Shown piece by piece: positions 16,800 through 24,887 of a stretch of DNA of 43,532 nt (its first letter is position 1; each line of letters opens with the position of its first letter). The notes under the pieces are model-generated. The model ran no database searches. It was not told the origin of the DNA and saw nothing but the letters and a program-made list of their open reading frames with translations. The translations under genes and the position numbers were made by a program. The DNA is from an uncultured Phycisphaerales bacterium (lineage in GTDB: Bacteria; Planctomycetota; Phycisphaerae; Sedimentisphaerales; Anaerohalosphaeraceae). Location of the stretch: assembly GCA_937868095.1 (NCBI GenBank), contig CALMLO010000050.1, forward strand, positions 1 through 43,532, read 5' to 3'.

Positions 16800-19397
16800 A
16801 TGGCCTCCGGGAAACCCAAAAAAAGAACCCGCTCTCCGAAGAACGGGGCTGAAAATAAAAATACGAATCTTTACAAACTTGCCCTGGAAGGAATGCTGCT
16901 GGCGTTCTGCATCTTTCTGCTGTTCAGTCTGGTGAGTTTTGACATTGGCGACGCCCCTTCCGGCTATGTCTGGCCCCATAACGACCCCGTCCGCAACTGG
17001 TGCGGACGAGTGGGGGCCTTTTTTGCTTATTACCTGATGACCTATGTCGGGCCCGGCGCGGTGCTGGCCGCCGCCGGCCTCATCGCGATGCTGATAGTGC
17101 ACCTGTCCGGCAAATCAATCACCCAGGTGAATCTGAGACTGACCGGGCTTCTGCTTATGACGGTTTCCACGTCAGCGGCATGGTTTCTGCTCTGGCCGGA
17201 AAAACCCTTTCTGCTTTACCGAAACGGCTCCTTCCCGATGGGCAACGGCGGGATTCTCGGCATCGCCGCCGGTGTATTTCTTCGGAAACATCTGGCCATT
17301 TTGGGAACTGCACTGGTTTTGTTCTCCGCCTGGGTCGTCGGCGCCGTCCTGCTGGCTGACAGTGTCGTCTTTGCGCTTACCCGCGGCTTCGGCCGTCTCA
17401 CACTTCAACTCTTCGGGCTGGCCGCTCCCGCCTGGAATGCCGCCCAAAAGCATTCCCAGACGCTGGCCGACATCTGGACCCGCCTGAACGAAAAACAGAA
17501 AAAAGAAACCACCAAACTGCACGAGGCCCTCCGGCAGAAGCGAACGGACGCCGAAAGTGCCCCCCGGCAGGCCGCTCCTTCGGAAGAGTCTTCTGAGTCC
17601 AGACCGGTGAAACTCTCCGCCGACAGCGACCATTCCGTCGAACAGACCCTCGCCGCCGGTACGCCGCCGGCCGCATCCAAAGAAAAGGAAACCGAAGAGT
17701 CTGCACCCGCCGAACCCATCAAACAGCCCAAACGCCCCCCCGCCAAGCCGGAACCCTATATTCCGCGAACCTATGAAGACTATCAATTCCCGCCGCTGGA
17801 CTTGCTCCGCCAGCCGGAACCGAACTTTACAGCCCTCCAGGAAAAAATGGTGGAGCAGAAAGCCCGCACCCTCGAGGAACTGCTTGATGAATTCGGCATC
17901 CAGGCCGAAGTAGTCAATGCGGAACCCGGCCCGGCCATTACGATGTATGAACTTCAGTTGGCCCCGGGAGTCAAAGTCAACCAAATCTCCAATCTGGCCA
18001 ACGACATCGCCAGGGCGCTGGGCTCCGGCATGGTTCGCGTCGTAGCACCGCTGGCCGGCAGAAACACCATCGGCATTGAAGTGCCCAACAGCCAGCGGGA
18101 AATCGTCCGCATCCGCGACCTTATCCAGAAAGGCGGCGCCGCCGTCTCCAAAATGCAGATTCCGCTCTTCCTCGGCAAGGGCTCCTCGGGCGAAGTGCTC
18201 GTCTCCGATCTGGGAATAATGCCGCACCTGCTGATTGCCGGCACCACCGGCTCCGGCAAGAGCGTCTGCATCAACAGCATTATCGCCTCGATTCTGATGA
18301 CTCGCCGGCCCGACGAGGTTAAACTGATTCTGATTGACCCGAAAATGGTCGAGATGGCGGCCTTTGAATCGATTCCGCACCTGATGTGCCCGACCGTAAC
18401 GGAAATGCGCCGCGCCGAGCAGATTCTCCAGTGGGCCATGGAAAAAATGGACGAACGCTACGAACTGCTGGCCGAGGCCAAGGTCCGCAACATCGCCTCC
18501 TACAACAAACTCACGCCCCAGGAACTTCTCGAGCGGTTTCAGCCCGCCGGCCCCGAAGAAGAAGCCCAGATTCCCAAAAAAATGCCTCATATCGTTATCG
18601 TCATCGATGAACTGGCCGACCTGATGATGACCAGCGCCAAGGAAGTGGAATCCTGCATCGTCCGCATTGCTCAAAAGAGCCGTGCCGTCGGCATTCATCT
18701 GGTGCTGGCAACCCAGCGGCCTCAGGCAACCGTCGTTACCGGTCTGATTAAGGCCAATATGCCCGCCCGCATCGCCTTTCGCGTCGCCGCTCGGATGGAC
18801 AGCCGAATCATTCTCGACCAGAACGGCGCCGAAGCCCTCCTCGGACAGGGCGATATGCTCTTTCTCATCCCCGGCACCAGCGACCTCATCCGCGCCCAGG
18901 GCGCCTTCCTCGAAGATGATGAAATCCGCAACATCGTCAACTTCCTCAAGGATGTGGCCCAGCCGCAGTATCACCCCGAATTGATGCAGCTGAATCGGGT
19001 GGATATGGCCGACGGACAGAGAGATGAACTCTTCGATCAGGCCGTGCGAATCGTTCTCGAAAGCCAGCGGGGCAGCGTCTCGCTCCTGCAGCGGCGGCTG
19101 AGCATCGGCTATGCACGGGCCTCACGAATTATTGAAATGATGGCCGCCGCCGGAATACTCGGCGAATACAAAGGCAGCCAGGCAAGAGAAGTCACCATGA
19201 CCATCGAAGAATACGAAGAGATGAAGCGAAATCAGATTCAGGAAGAAGTCGCCCAGCACGAAGACCTCTCCAGCCGAACCGACAAGGACGAATCCGCAGG
19301 CGACAGCCGCAGCGAGGAGGACGCCGACGCGGAAGAAGAAGAGGAAGAGGAAGAATACCTTTCTCCAACCGAAATCATCAGCGAGGAAAATTCCTGA
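16800..19397 (+). CDS. ftsK: DNA translocase FtsK/SpoIIIE
   Basis: FtsK is a membrane-anchored hexameric motor that pumps DNA at the division site to clear and resolve chromosome termini. The 865 residues show four hydrophobic helices (about 25-180), a charged proline-rich linker (about 225-330), the alpha/beta motor with Walker A GTTGSGKS (K487) and Walker B VIVIDELADL (D603, E604), and a C-terminal winged-helix gamma domain (about 740-800). That domain normally reads polar DNA sequences. The tail is unusually acidic, with a run of glutamates near the end. The ATG at 16800 follows AGGA (16787-16790). Many planctomycetes lack FtsZ but keep FtsK for chromosome handling. Confidence 0.96.
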   Translation: MASGKPKKRTRSPKNGAENKNTNLYKLALEGMLLAFCIFLLFSLVSFDIGDAPSGYVWPHNDPVRNWCGRVGAFFAYYLMTYVGPGAVLAAAGLIAMLIVHLSGKSITQVNLRLTGLLLMTVSTSAAWFLLWPEKPFLLYRNGSFPMGNGGILGIAAGVFLRKHLAILGTALVLFSAWVVGAVLLADSVVFALTRGFGRLTLQLFGLAAPAWNAAQKHSQTLADIWTRLNEKQKKETTKLHEALRQKRTDAESAPRQAAPSEESSESRPVKLSADSDHSVEQTLAAGTPPAASKEKETEESAPAEPIKQPKRPPAKPEPYIPRTYEDYQFPPLDLLRQPEPNFTALQEKMVEQKARTLEELLDEFGIQAEVVNAEPGPAITMYELQLAPGVKVNQISNLANDIARALGSGMVRVVAPLAGRNTIGIEVPNSQREIVRIRDLIQKGGAAVSKMQIPLFLGKGSSGEVLVSDLGIMPHLLIAGTTGSGKSVCINSIIASILMTRRPDEVKLILIDPKMVEMAAFESIPHLMCPTVTEMRRAEQILQWAMEKMDERYELLAEAKVRNIASYNKLTPQELLERFQPAGPEEEAQIPKKMPHIVIVIDELADLMMTSAKEVESCIVRIAQKSRAVGIHLVLATQRPQATVVTGLIKANMPARIAFRVAARMDSRIILDQNGAEALLGQGDMLFLIPGTSDLIRAQGAFLEDDEIRNIVNFLKDVAQPQYHPELMQLNRVDMADGQRDELFDQAVRIVLESQRGSVSLLQRRLSIGYARASRIIEMMAAAGILGEYKGSQAREVTMTIEEYEEMKRNQIQEEVAQHEDLSSRTDKDESAGDSRSEEDADAEEEEEEEEYLSPTEIISEENS

Positions 19398-19464
19398 CAG
19401 CCCGCGCCTGCCGCCGCAGGAAAAGAAATCATCTCCCGCCTGTCAGCCGGCCCGGCAAAAACCA

Positions 19465-19494
19465 TAAAAAAACCCGGCCGCCAGGACCGGGTTT
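19465..19494 (-). terminator. terminator of the parA-like gene
   Basis: On the minus strand an 8-bp stem (AAACCCGG with CCGGGTTT, 19470-19477 and 19487-19494) is followed by a T tract (opposite the A run at 19466-19472). It lies just past the tandem repeat that follows the stop codon. Confidence 0.8.
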
Positions 19495-19508
19495 GTATCA
19501 GCCGTTTT

Positions 19509-19556
19509 CGCCGTCCTATTCACCGTCCTATTCACCGTCCTATTCGCCGTCCTACT
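19509..19556. repeat. four 12-bp tandem repeats spanning the parA stop codon
   Basis: Four copies of C(A/G)CCGTCCTA(T/C)T lie at 19509-19520, 19521-19532, 19533-19544 and 19545-19556. Read on the minus strand in the frame of the parA-like gene they are TAG-GAC-GGY-GAA, so the gene stop falls in the first copy met and each later copy supplies another in-frame TAG. The same core appears at 168-189. Confidence 0.85.
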
Positions 19557-20784
19557 TTACATGCAGAACGGAATTGTACTCGCCGAACGGGTTAACCTCG
19601 ATGTTCTCGTTGTAGGGGTCCTGCTGCCACTGGCCGTCCACCACCAGCCGATAGCGATACGTCCCCTTGTTCAGCGGCAGTTTGATAATCCATTTGCCGT
19701 TCTCGCCGGTCCGCTGCATCGGTGTCTGCTCGGGAATCCAGTCGTTGAAGTCTCCGGCAATCTGCACGGTTTGTGCCCGCGGATAAAGCGTGGAAAACAC
19801 CACACCGTCGCTTTCCTGCCGAACGCCGTAAAAGTCGGCAATCTTCTCTTCAAAGGTGCGGTTGTCCTGGGCAACGGCCGCGGCAGTCGCTTCCGCAGCC
19901 CGCTGCCCGCCGGTTCCCTGCGGCTCTTTGATAGTCGCCAGCAATTCCTCCGCACTGGCACTGATGGTCTGAATCCGTGCCTCCAGCGTATCCACCAGTT
20001 CCGCCTTATGCACCAGCGTATCGGTGCCGATCAGTTCCTCCGCCAGATTCAGAAAATCCTTATATCCTTTGCTGGCCGGGTCATACTCCCCAATCGGCTG
20101 GCCCAGACTGGCCGCCTCTTTCAGTTTCGTATTGAAATTCACCACCGTCTGGAACATCCGCTCGCCGAAGTGCTTGCGCAGTTCCGCCAGAATCTCCCGG
20201 CCCATTTTCGTCCGGATGTCATACATGCTCGCCAGCACCATCAAATTCACCTTCTGACGGCACTGCTCGCAAAGCACCTGAAGCGTCTCCAGCTGCTTGC
20301 TGAGCCCATGCAGAGAAAAGTACCCCATCTCCACCGGCACAATCACATCCGTGGCCGCCCGCAGCGCATTAAACGTCAGCAGTCCCACCGACGGCGGGCA
20401 GTCGATAATCACATAATCATAATCCGTGCGCACCTCTTCGAGCACGCTTTTCAAACAGTTCTCGCGGTCCATCACCCCGGACATCTGCGACTCAAACGCC
20501 GCCAGGTCGATACTCGACGGAGCCAGTTCGAACCGATCGCTAATCTGCCACAAAATCTCGCGCAGCCGAAGCGGCTCCCCCCGCGCCTTGCCGATTAAAA
20601 CATCATAAATGCTCTGCTCAATCTGCTCTTCAGGTACCGCAAGACCGACCGCACAGTGCGATTGAGGGTCCAAATCCACCAGCAAAGTCCGGCAGCCCTT
20701 GGCCGCCAACGCGCTGGAAAGGTTAATCGAAACAGTCGTTTTTCCGCATCCGCCCTTTTGGTTGATGATGGCTACGGTTCTCAT
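19552..20784 (-). CDS. ParA-type ATPase fused to an AMPK-beta-like CBM48 domain
   Basis: The 410 residues begin with a complete ParA/Soj ATPase (about 1-255). The deviant Walker A is KGGCGKTT (K10, K15), followed by LLVDLDPQSH, DYVIIDCPPSVG and VVNFNTKLKEA. A helical linker (about 255-325) leads to a C-terminal early-set domain (about 327-410). That domain matches the AMPK-beta glycogen-binding module: IAGDFNDW, then YRLVVDGQWQQDP and EYNSVLHVK. The two tryptophans and the asparagine that hold glucan in AMPK-beta are kept. ParA proteins pattern DNA or protein cargo, so here the cargo or signal may be glycogen. No parB is adjacent. The ATG at 20784 with GGGAG is preferred; a longer frame opens at 20865. 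Confidence 0.88.
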   Translation of the reverse strand: MRTVAIINQKGGCGKTTVSINLSSALAAKGCRTLLVDLDPQSHCAVGLAVPEEQIEQSIYDVLIGKARGEPLRLREILWQISDRFELAPSSIDLAAFESQMSGVMDRENCLKSVLEEVRTDYDYVIIDCPPSVGLLTFNALRAATDVIVPVEMGYFSLHGLSKQLETLQVLCEQCRQKVNLMVLASMYDIRTKMGREILAELRKHFGERMFQTVVNFNTKLKEAASLGQPIGEYDPASKGYKDFLNLAEELIGTDTLVHKAELVDTLEARIQTISASAEELLATIKEPQGTGGQRAAEATAAAVAQDNRTFEEKIADFYGVRQESDGVVFSTLYPRAQTVQIAGDFNDWIPEQTPMQRTGENGKWIIKLPLNKGTYRYRLVVDGQWQQDPYNENIEVNPFGEYNSVLHVK

Positions 20785-21077
20785 AGAAACTCCCTTTTCT
20801 AAGCCCCCGAAGGGGTTAACGTTATTTGGCGTTCGTATCTTTATTGTCGTCAACTCCCACCTCAATCTTTAGTTTTTTATCGGACAAAAACCAAAAAAAG
20901 CCGTTTTTAATATTGAAAGACGAACAAAATGACGATACAAAAACTCCAGTTCACGCCCAAAAACCCCGAAAATCTCAAAAAATTGGATGACTTTTCCATT
21001 CGTTGACGATATAATAATGGTTTCATCTATCTCGCAAAAATCACGAAACCACTCTGCGGATTTCAGGAGATTTTCGA

Positions 21078-21281
21078 ATGACCGAAGAACAGATCATTCA
21101 ATGGATGTACGAAAAAATTAAGAAAGACGGCTTTACAAACGCCACTTCGCTGGCGGAGAGTTTCCTACAGGAACACCGCATTACCGATGTGCTTGACCCG
21201 GCCTTCTCGATGACACTGGACGTGGGCTTCAAAGTCGCACAGCACATTAAAGACCGTCAGATGACTTCTTTTGTCAGCTGA
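21078..21281 (+). CDS. small uncharacterised protein (67 aa)
   Basis: This is an acidic helical protein with no signal peptide or membrane segment and no recognised family. Support comes from AGGAG (21065-21069) at good spacing from the ATG, a TATAAT at 21010-21015, and coding-like composition. It is divergent from the ParA-CBM48 gene across about 290 bp, so the two may be co-regulated, but nothing else links them. Confidence 0.65.
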   Translation: MTEEQIIQWMYEKIKKDGFTNATSLAESFLQEHRITDVLDPAFSMTLDVGFKVAQHIKDRQMTSFVS

Positions 21282-21334
21282 CAAACGCGGAAAAATTCTC
21301 TATTTTGCCATCAAAAGAGGGACGGATTCCGTTT

Positions 21335-22384
21335 CTACTGAATCAGGGCATTATATATCGGTTGTGTCCACTTCTCGTTTTCGACATCATATAAAATGAA
21401 ATTCGAATCAAACTGCCAGTAAGCCCAACTGAACCCGCACTTTTCCGCAGTCCTGGCCACAAAAGAGATATACCGAACCCGAGAATCCATATCCGCTTTA
21501 TCGTAAGCCCCGAACTCCCCCAGATAAATCGGCCGCTTCTGCCGCTGGGCCCACGCCTGCACCTTTTGGAAATCGGCAGCGACCGCCTCTTCGTCGGCAG
21601 GACTCCTCGGCCAGACCACCCCGCTCACATTCGTATAGGCCGGCGTCCAGTCGGCACCCTGATGCGTAAACTCCATCGGTGTGTAATAATGCACCGTTAC
21701 AATCAGGTGGCGGTCCTCCGCCGGCAGCTCCAGCCCATCCAGCGCACCCACCGAGTTATAATGGGCCGGCCCCACAACCACAATCCGCCGCGGATGGCTC
21801 TTGCGGATAATCGCAAGGGCCTGCCGGTAATATGCATTCCAAACCGACTCCGTAAGGTCCCCATTCGGCTCATTCAGAATCTCGAACAAAACGCTGTCCG
21901 GGGCGTCCGCAAACTCCCTGCTCATCTGCTCCCAAAAGGCCAGAAACTTCCCCCGATGGCCCTCCGCGTCGCTGCCCATCGCGTTGTATTCGTGCAAATC
22001 CAGAACGACGGCCAGACCCGCCGCCAGCGATTGGTCAACCGCCCAATGAAGCGTGCCGAGCCACTCCGAAGAAAGCGCATGCGGCGGCTCATCGCTCATA
22101 AAACGGAAGGGATGAAGATTAATCCGAACACTGTGGAAGCCCCCTTCCCGAAGCATACGGAAATAACGCTCCTTGAACCGCCCCTGCTCCCGCGAACGCC
22201 AGATCGGATCATACCCCAGGATATTCACGCCGCGGCCCAGCCGCCGATTCATCGAAAAGCAGGCTTCCTCAGAGGACTCGGCGGAAACCGGCTCCGAACA
22301 AACACCCGCACGCCCGCTCAACAGGACCATCGCTCCAATCCCCGCCGCCGCTGCGGCCTTCAGCCATCGAAATCCGCTCGCCAT
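21335..22384 (-). CDS. secreted glycoside hydrolase family 5 (cellulase-type)
   Basis: GH5 enzymes hydrolyse beta-linked glucans, mannans or related polysaccharides with retention. The 349 residues carry an N-terminal signal peptide (about 1-30) and a TIM-barrel. In order they show GVNILGYDP, VRINLHPF (the conserved Arg and His region), DLHEYN, the acid/base E172 in ILNEPNG, HYYTPMEF, and the nucleophile E290 in YLGEFGAY, ending with WAYWQFDSNF. The substrate cannot be told from sequence. GGAGG precedes the ATG. It is monocistronic and faces the small gene at 21078. Confidence 0.9.
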   Translation of the reverse strand: MASGFRWLKAAAAAGIGAMVLLSGRAGVCSEPVSAESSEEACFSMNRRLGRGVNILGYDPIWRSREQGRFKERYFRMLREGGFHSVRINLHPFRFMSDEPPHALSSEWLGTLHWAVDQSLAAGLAVVLDLHEYNAMGSDAEGHRGKFLAFWEQMSREFADAPDSVLFEILNEPNGDLTESVWNAYYRQALAIIRKSHPRRIVVVGPAHYNSVGALDGLELPAEDRHLIVTVHYYTPMEFTHQGADWTPAYTNVSGVVWPRSPADEEAVAADFQKVQAWAQRQKRPIYLGEFGAYDKADMDSRVRYISFVARTAEKCGFSWAYWQFDSNFILYDVENEKWTQPIYNALIQ

Positions 22385-22504
22385 GGAAAATCCTCCGCCG
22401 CAAATAGTTGAATTATAAAACCAATCTTACCCCTACCCCTAACCAATGTCAAACCAATTCCCCAGCCGACAGGGGCCGAAAACACGCAATTCCCCATTTT
22501 ATTC

Positions 22505-22533
22505 TTGACCCATCTACACCAAAATGCTATATT
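22505..22533 (+). promoter_or_regulatory. promoter of the restriction-modification-like operon
   Basis: TTGACC (22505-22510), 17 nt, then TATATT (22528-22533), with the ATTCTTGAC context seen at other promoters here. The predicted start is near 22540, giving a leader of about 55-150 nt depending on the true translation start. Confidence 0.6.
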
Positions 22534-22627
22534 CCCTGCAGTCGGCTCAATTGAAAGTTTACAAGTCAAAAACCAGAAGGATATACAGAAGGAACCATGG
22601 TCATTCATCAAAAAGAACATCCGAAAC

Positions 22628-23353
22628 ATGGCACCTTCTCAGGAGAAACAAGAAAATAGGGAAAACAAACTCGCTTATTTTCCTTTCGCAATGAAATCCT
22701 ATGTAAAATCCAAACACCGCGTTAGCCGATACGGCGAAGTTTTAACGGGAAAAGAAATCGTCAACGCCATGCTCGACCTGGTCAAACAGGAAACCGAGCG
22801 AATCGACTCCCGCTTCCTGGAGCCCGCCTGCGGAACAGGAAATTTCCTCGCAGAGGTTCTCCTGCGAAAACTCGCCGTCGTGGAAAATCGCTACAAAAAG
22901 TGCCAACTTGAGTATGAACGCTATGCAGTACTGGCTGTATCCTCCATCTATGGAATCGATCTCCTGGAAGATAATGTTCAGGAATGTCGCCAGCGGCTTT
23001 TTGATATTTTTGACGCGGCCTATACCCGACTTTACAAGTCCAATACCAAAGATGACTGTCGCTCCACCGTCCGGTTCATTCTGGAACGCAATATTATTCA
23101 CGGCGATGCGCTCTCCCTCCAGACCGTCGCCGGCAATCCAAAGCCCATCATCTTTTCGGAATGGTCTCTGGCGAACGGCAGCATGATGAAAAGACGGGAT
23201 TTCACCTTTCAGGAATTGCTCAGCCATGCCTCCATCAAAGAAACACCCCTTTTTTCCGACCTCGGAGAAGAGGCCTTTATCCCACTACCAGCAAAAGAAT
23301 ATCCCATTATTCATTTTCTGGAGATAGGACGTACTTATGGCCGCCACCTATAA
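22628..23353 (+). CDS. N6-adenine methyltransferase-like subunit with SAM motif, no NPPY
   Basis: The product has 241 residues from the chosen ATG. SAM-binding motif I is intact ([11 protein letters not shown]), preceded by a RYGEVLTG motif typical of N6-adenine methylases. Where the catalytic NPP(Y/F) motif should follow there is instead [11 protein letters not shown] and [11 protein letters not shown]. The protein therefore binds cofactor but lacks the usual catalytic loop, and the next gene supplies it. The start is uncertain: ATG at 22628 or 22691 fit the frame, but the best ribosome site (AGAAGGA) serves an out-of-frame ATG at 22597. It overlaps the next gene by 17 bp. Confidence 0.75.
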   Translation: MAPSQEKQENRENKLAYFPFAMKSYVKSKHRVSRYGEVLTGKEIVNAMLDLVKQETERIDSRFLEPACGTGNFLAEVLLRKLAVVENRYKKCQLEYERYAVLAVSSIYGIDLLEDNVQECRQRLFDIFDAAYTRLYKSNTKDDCRSTVRFILERNIIHGDALSLQTVAGNPKPIIFSEWSLANGSMMKRRDFTFQELLSHASIKETPLFSDLGEEAFIPLPAKEYPIIHFLEIGRTYGRHL

Positions 23354-24887
23354 TCCCGATGTACTTTCCTGCCTCGCCAATCTTTCCAGCGATGAGGTCT
23401 TTACCCCGCCGTCGCTGGCCAACCAGATGCTCGATATGCTGCCGCAGGAACTCTGGAGCAACGAAAACGCTCGCTTTCTCGATCCAGCCAGCAAGTCCGG
23501 GGTGTTCCTGCGGGAAATTGCAAAACGGCTCAACAGGGGCCTGGAACAAAAAATCCCCGACAGACAGGAACGAATCAATCATATCATGAAAAATCAGCTC
23601 TTCGGTATTGCCATTACCGAATTAACGAGTCTGCTTTCCCGTCGCTCCCTCTATTGCTCAAAGAGTGCAACTGGGAAGTATTCAGTTTGCACCGCATTCG
23701 AAAATCCAGAAGGGAACATTCGCTTTCGTCGAACAGAGCACAGCTGGCAGGATGGTCGCTGTAGGTTTTGCGGTGCCAATCAGGCAAACTATGCCCGTGG
23801 CGAAGAACTCGAAACCTACGCCTACGAGTTTATTCATAGCAAAAACCCTGAGGAGATATTCAATATGAAATTCGATGTCATCATCGGAAATCCTCCATAC
23901 CAGCTGAGTGATGGGGGTGGAAAAGGATCAAGTGCAATACCTATTTATAATCAATTCGTAATGCAAGCAAAAAAATTACTACCGCGATATTTAGTAATGA
24001 TTATTCCTTCTAGATGGTTTACTGGTGGTAGGGCTTTAGATGAGTTTAGAAATGAGATGTTAAATGATGCCAGAATCAGAGTTATTCATGATTATATAAA
24101 TGCAAGTGATTGTTTTCCCGGTGTAGAAATAAAAGGTGGCGTATGCTATTTCCTATGGGAAAGAGATAATAGAGGTAATTGCAAGGTGTTTACCCATGAA
24201 GGAGATAAAATTGTATCCCAAGCTGAAAGGCCTTTGTTAGAAAAAGGAATATATACTTTTATAAGGTACAATGAAGCAATACAGATTTTACATAAAGTTA
24301 GAAGATTGAAAGAAAATAGTTTTGCAAACTTAGTAAGCCCCAATGATCCTTTTGGTTTTGATGTAAGATTTGAAAATAGTTATAAGCGTATAAAACCAAA
24401 TTATAAACATGAACCATTTATTAATTGTGTTGTTTTCTACTACAATGGATGGAGAAAAGAAGGAATTGGTTATATTGACAGAAAAGATATTCAAAAAAAT
24501 ACTGATTGGGTTGATAAATATAAGATTTTCGTTCCAAAAGCATGGGGTAGAGGAGATATAACCAGTGATTGGATTCATCCATTTATTGTAGAGCCAAATT
24601 CTTGTTGTACAGAAACTTATTTAGTTATTGGACCATTCGACAATAAAGAAATCGCAGAAAATGTCATTAGTTATATGCAAACAAAATTTTTCCATTTTTT
24701 ACTTGGCCTTACAAAAATTACACAAAATACAATGAAAAAGGCATATTCATTTATTCCATTACAAGATTTTACTGAGCCATGGACAGATGAAAAACTCTAT
24801 AAAAAATATAATTTGACATCAAAAGAAATCGAATTTATAGAAAAAATGATCCGTCCCATGGACAGTGGAGATTCTTCAGATGAGTAA
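23337..24887 (+). CDS. Eco57I-like N6-adenine methyltransferase subunit with specificity region
   Basis: The product has 516 residues. Motif I is degenerate ([12 protein letters not shown] instead of D/EPACGTG). A cysteine-rich insert (YCSK, SVC, then CRFC) looks like a zinc ribbon at about 100-150. The catalytic NPPY is intact at about 185 ([11 protein letters not shown]). The rest (about 200-510) resembles a target-recognition part and is abruptly AT-rich compared with the N-terminal half and with both flanking genes. With the preceding gene it would form one complete methylase: one subunit with the cofactor site, one with the catalytic loop. It overlaps the next gene by 8 bp. Confidence 0.8.
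   Translation: MAATYNPDVLSCLANLSSDEVFTPPSLANQMLDMLPQELWSNENARFLDPASKSGVFLREIAKRLNRGLEQKIPDRQERINHIMKNQLFGIAITELTSLLSRRSLYCSKSATGKYSVCTAFENPEGNIRFRRTEHSWQDGRCRFCGANQANYARGEELETYAYEFIHSKNPEEIFNMKFDVIIGNPPYQLSDGGGKGSSAIPIYNQFVMQAKKLLPRYLVMIIPSRWFTGGRALDEFRNEMLNDARIRVIHDYINASDCFPGVEIKGGVCYFLWERDNRGNCKVFTHEGDKIVSQAERPLLEKGIYTFIRYNEAIQILHKVRRLKENSFANLVSPNDPFGFDVRFENSYKRIKPNYKHEPFINCVVFYYNGWRKEGIGYIDRKDIQKNTDWVDKYKIFVPKAWGRGDITSDWIHPFIVEPNSCCTETYLVIGPFDNKEIAENVISYMQTKFFHFLLGLTKITQNTMKKAYSFIPLQDFTEPWTDEKLYKKYNLTSKEIEFIEKMIRPMDSGDSSDE

Noticed and set aside
17172..18974. 600-codon minus-strand open frame inside ftsK
   Set aside because: It is the mirror of the FtsK motor coding region, with histidine- and glycine-rich low-complexity translation. 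No independent ribosome site or motif was seen.
19509..19556. CRISPR array
   Set aside because: Units are 12 bp and directly abutting with no spacers, and no cas genes are nearby. It is a simple tandem repeat.
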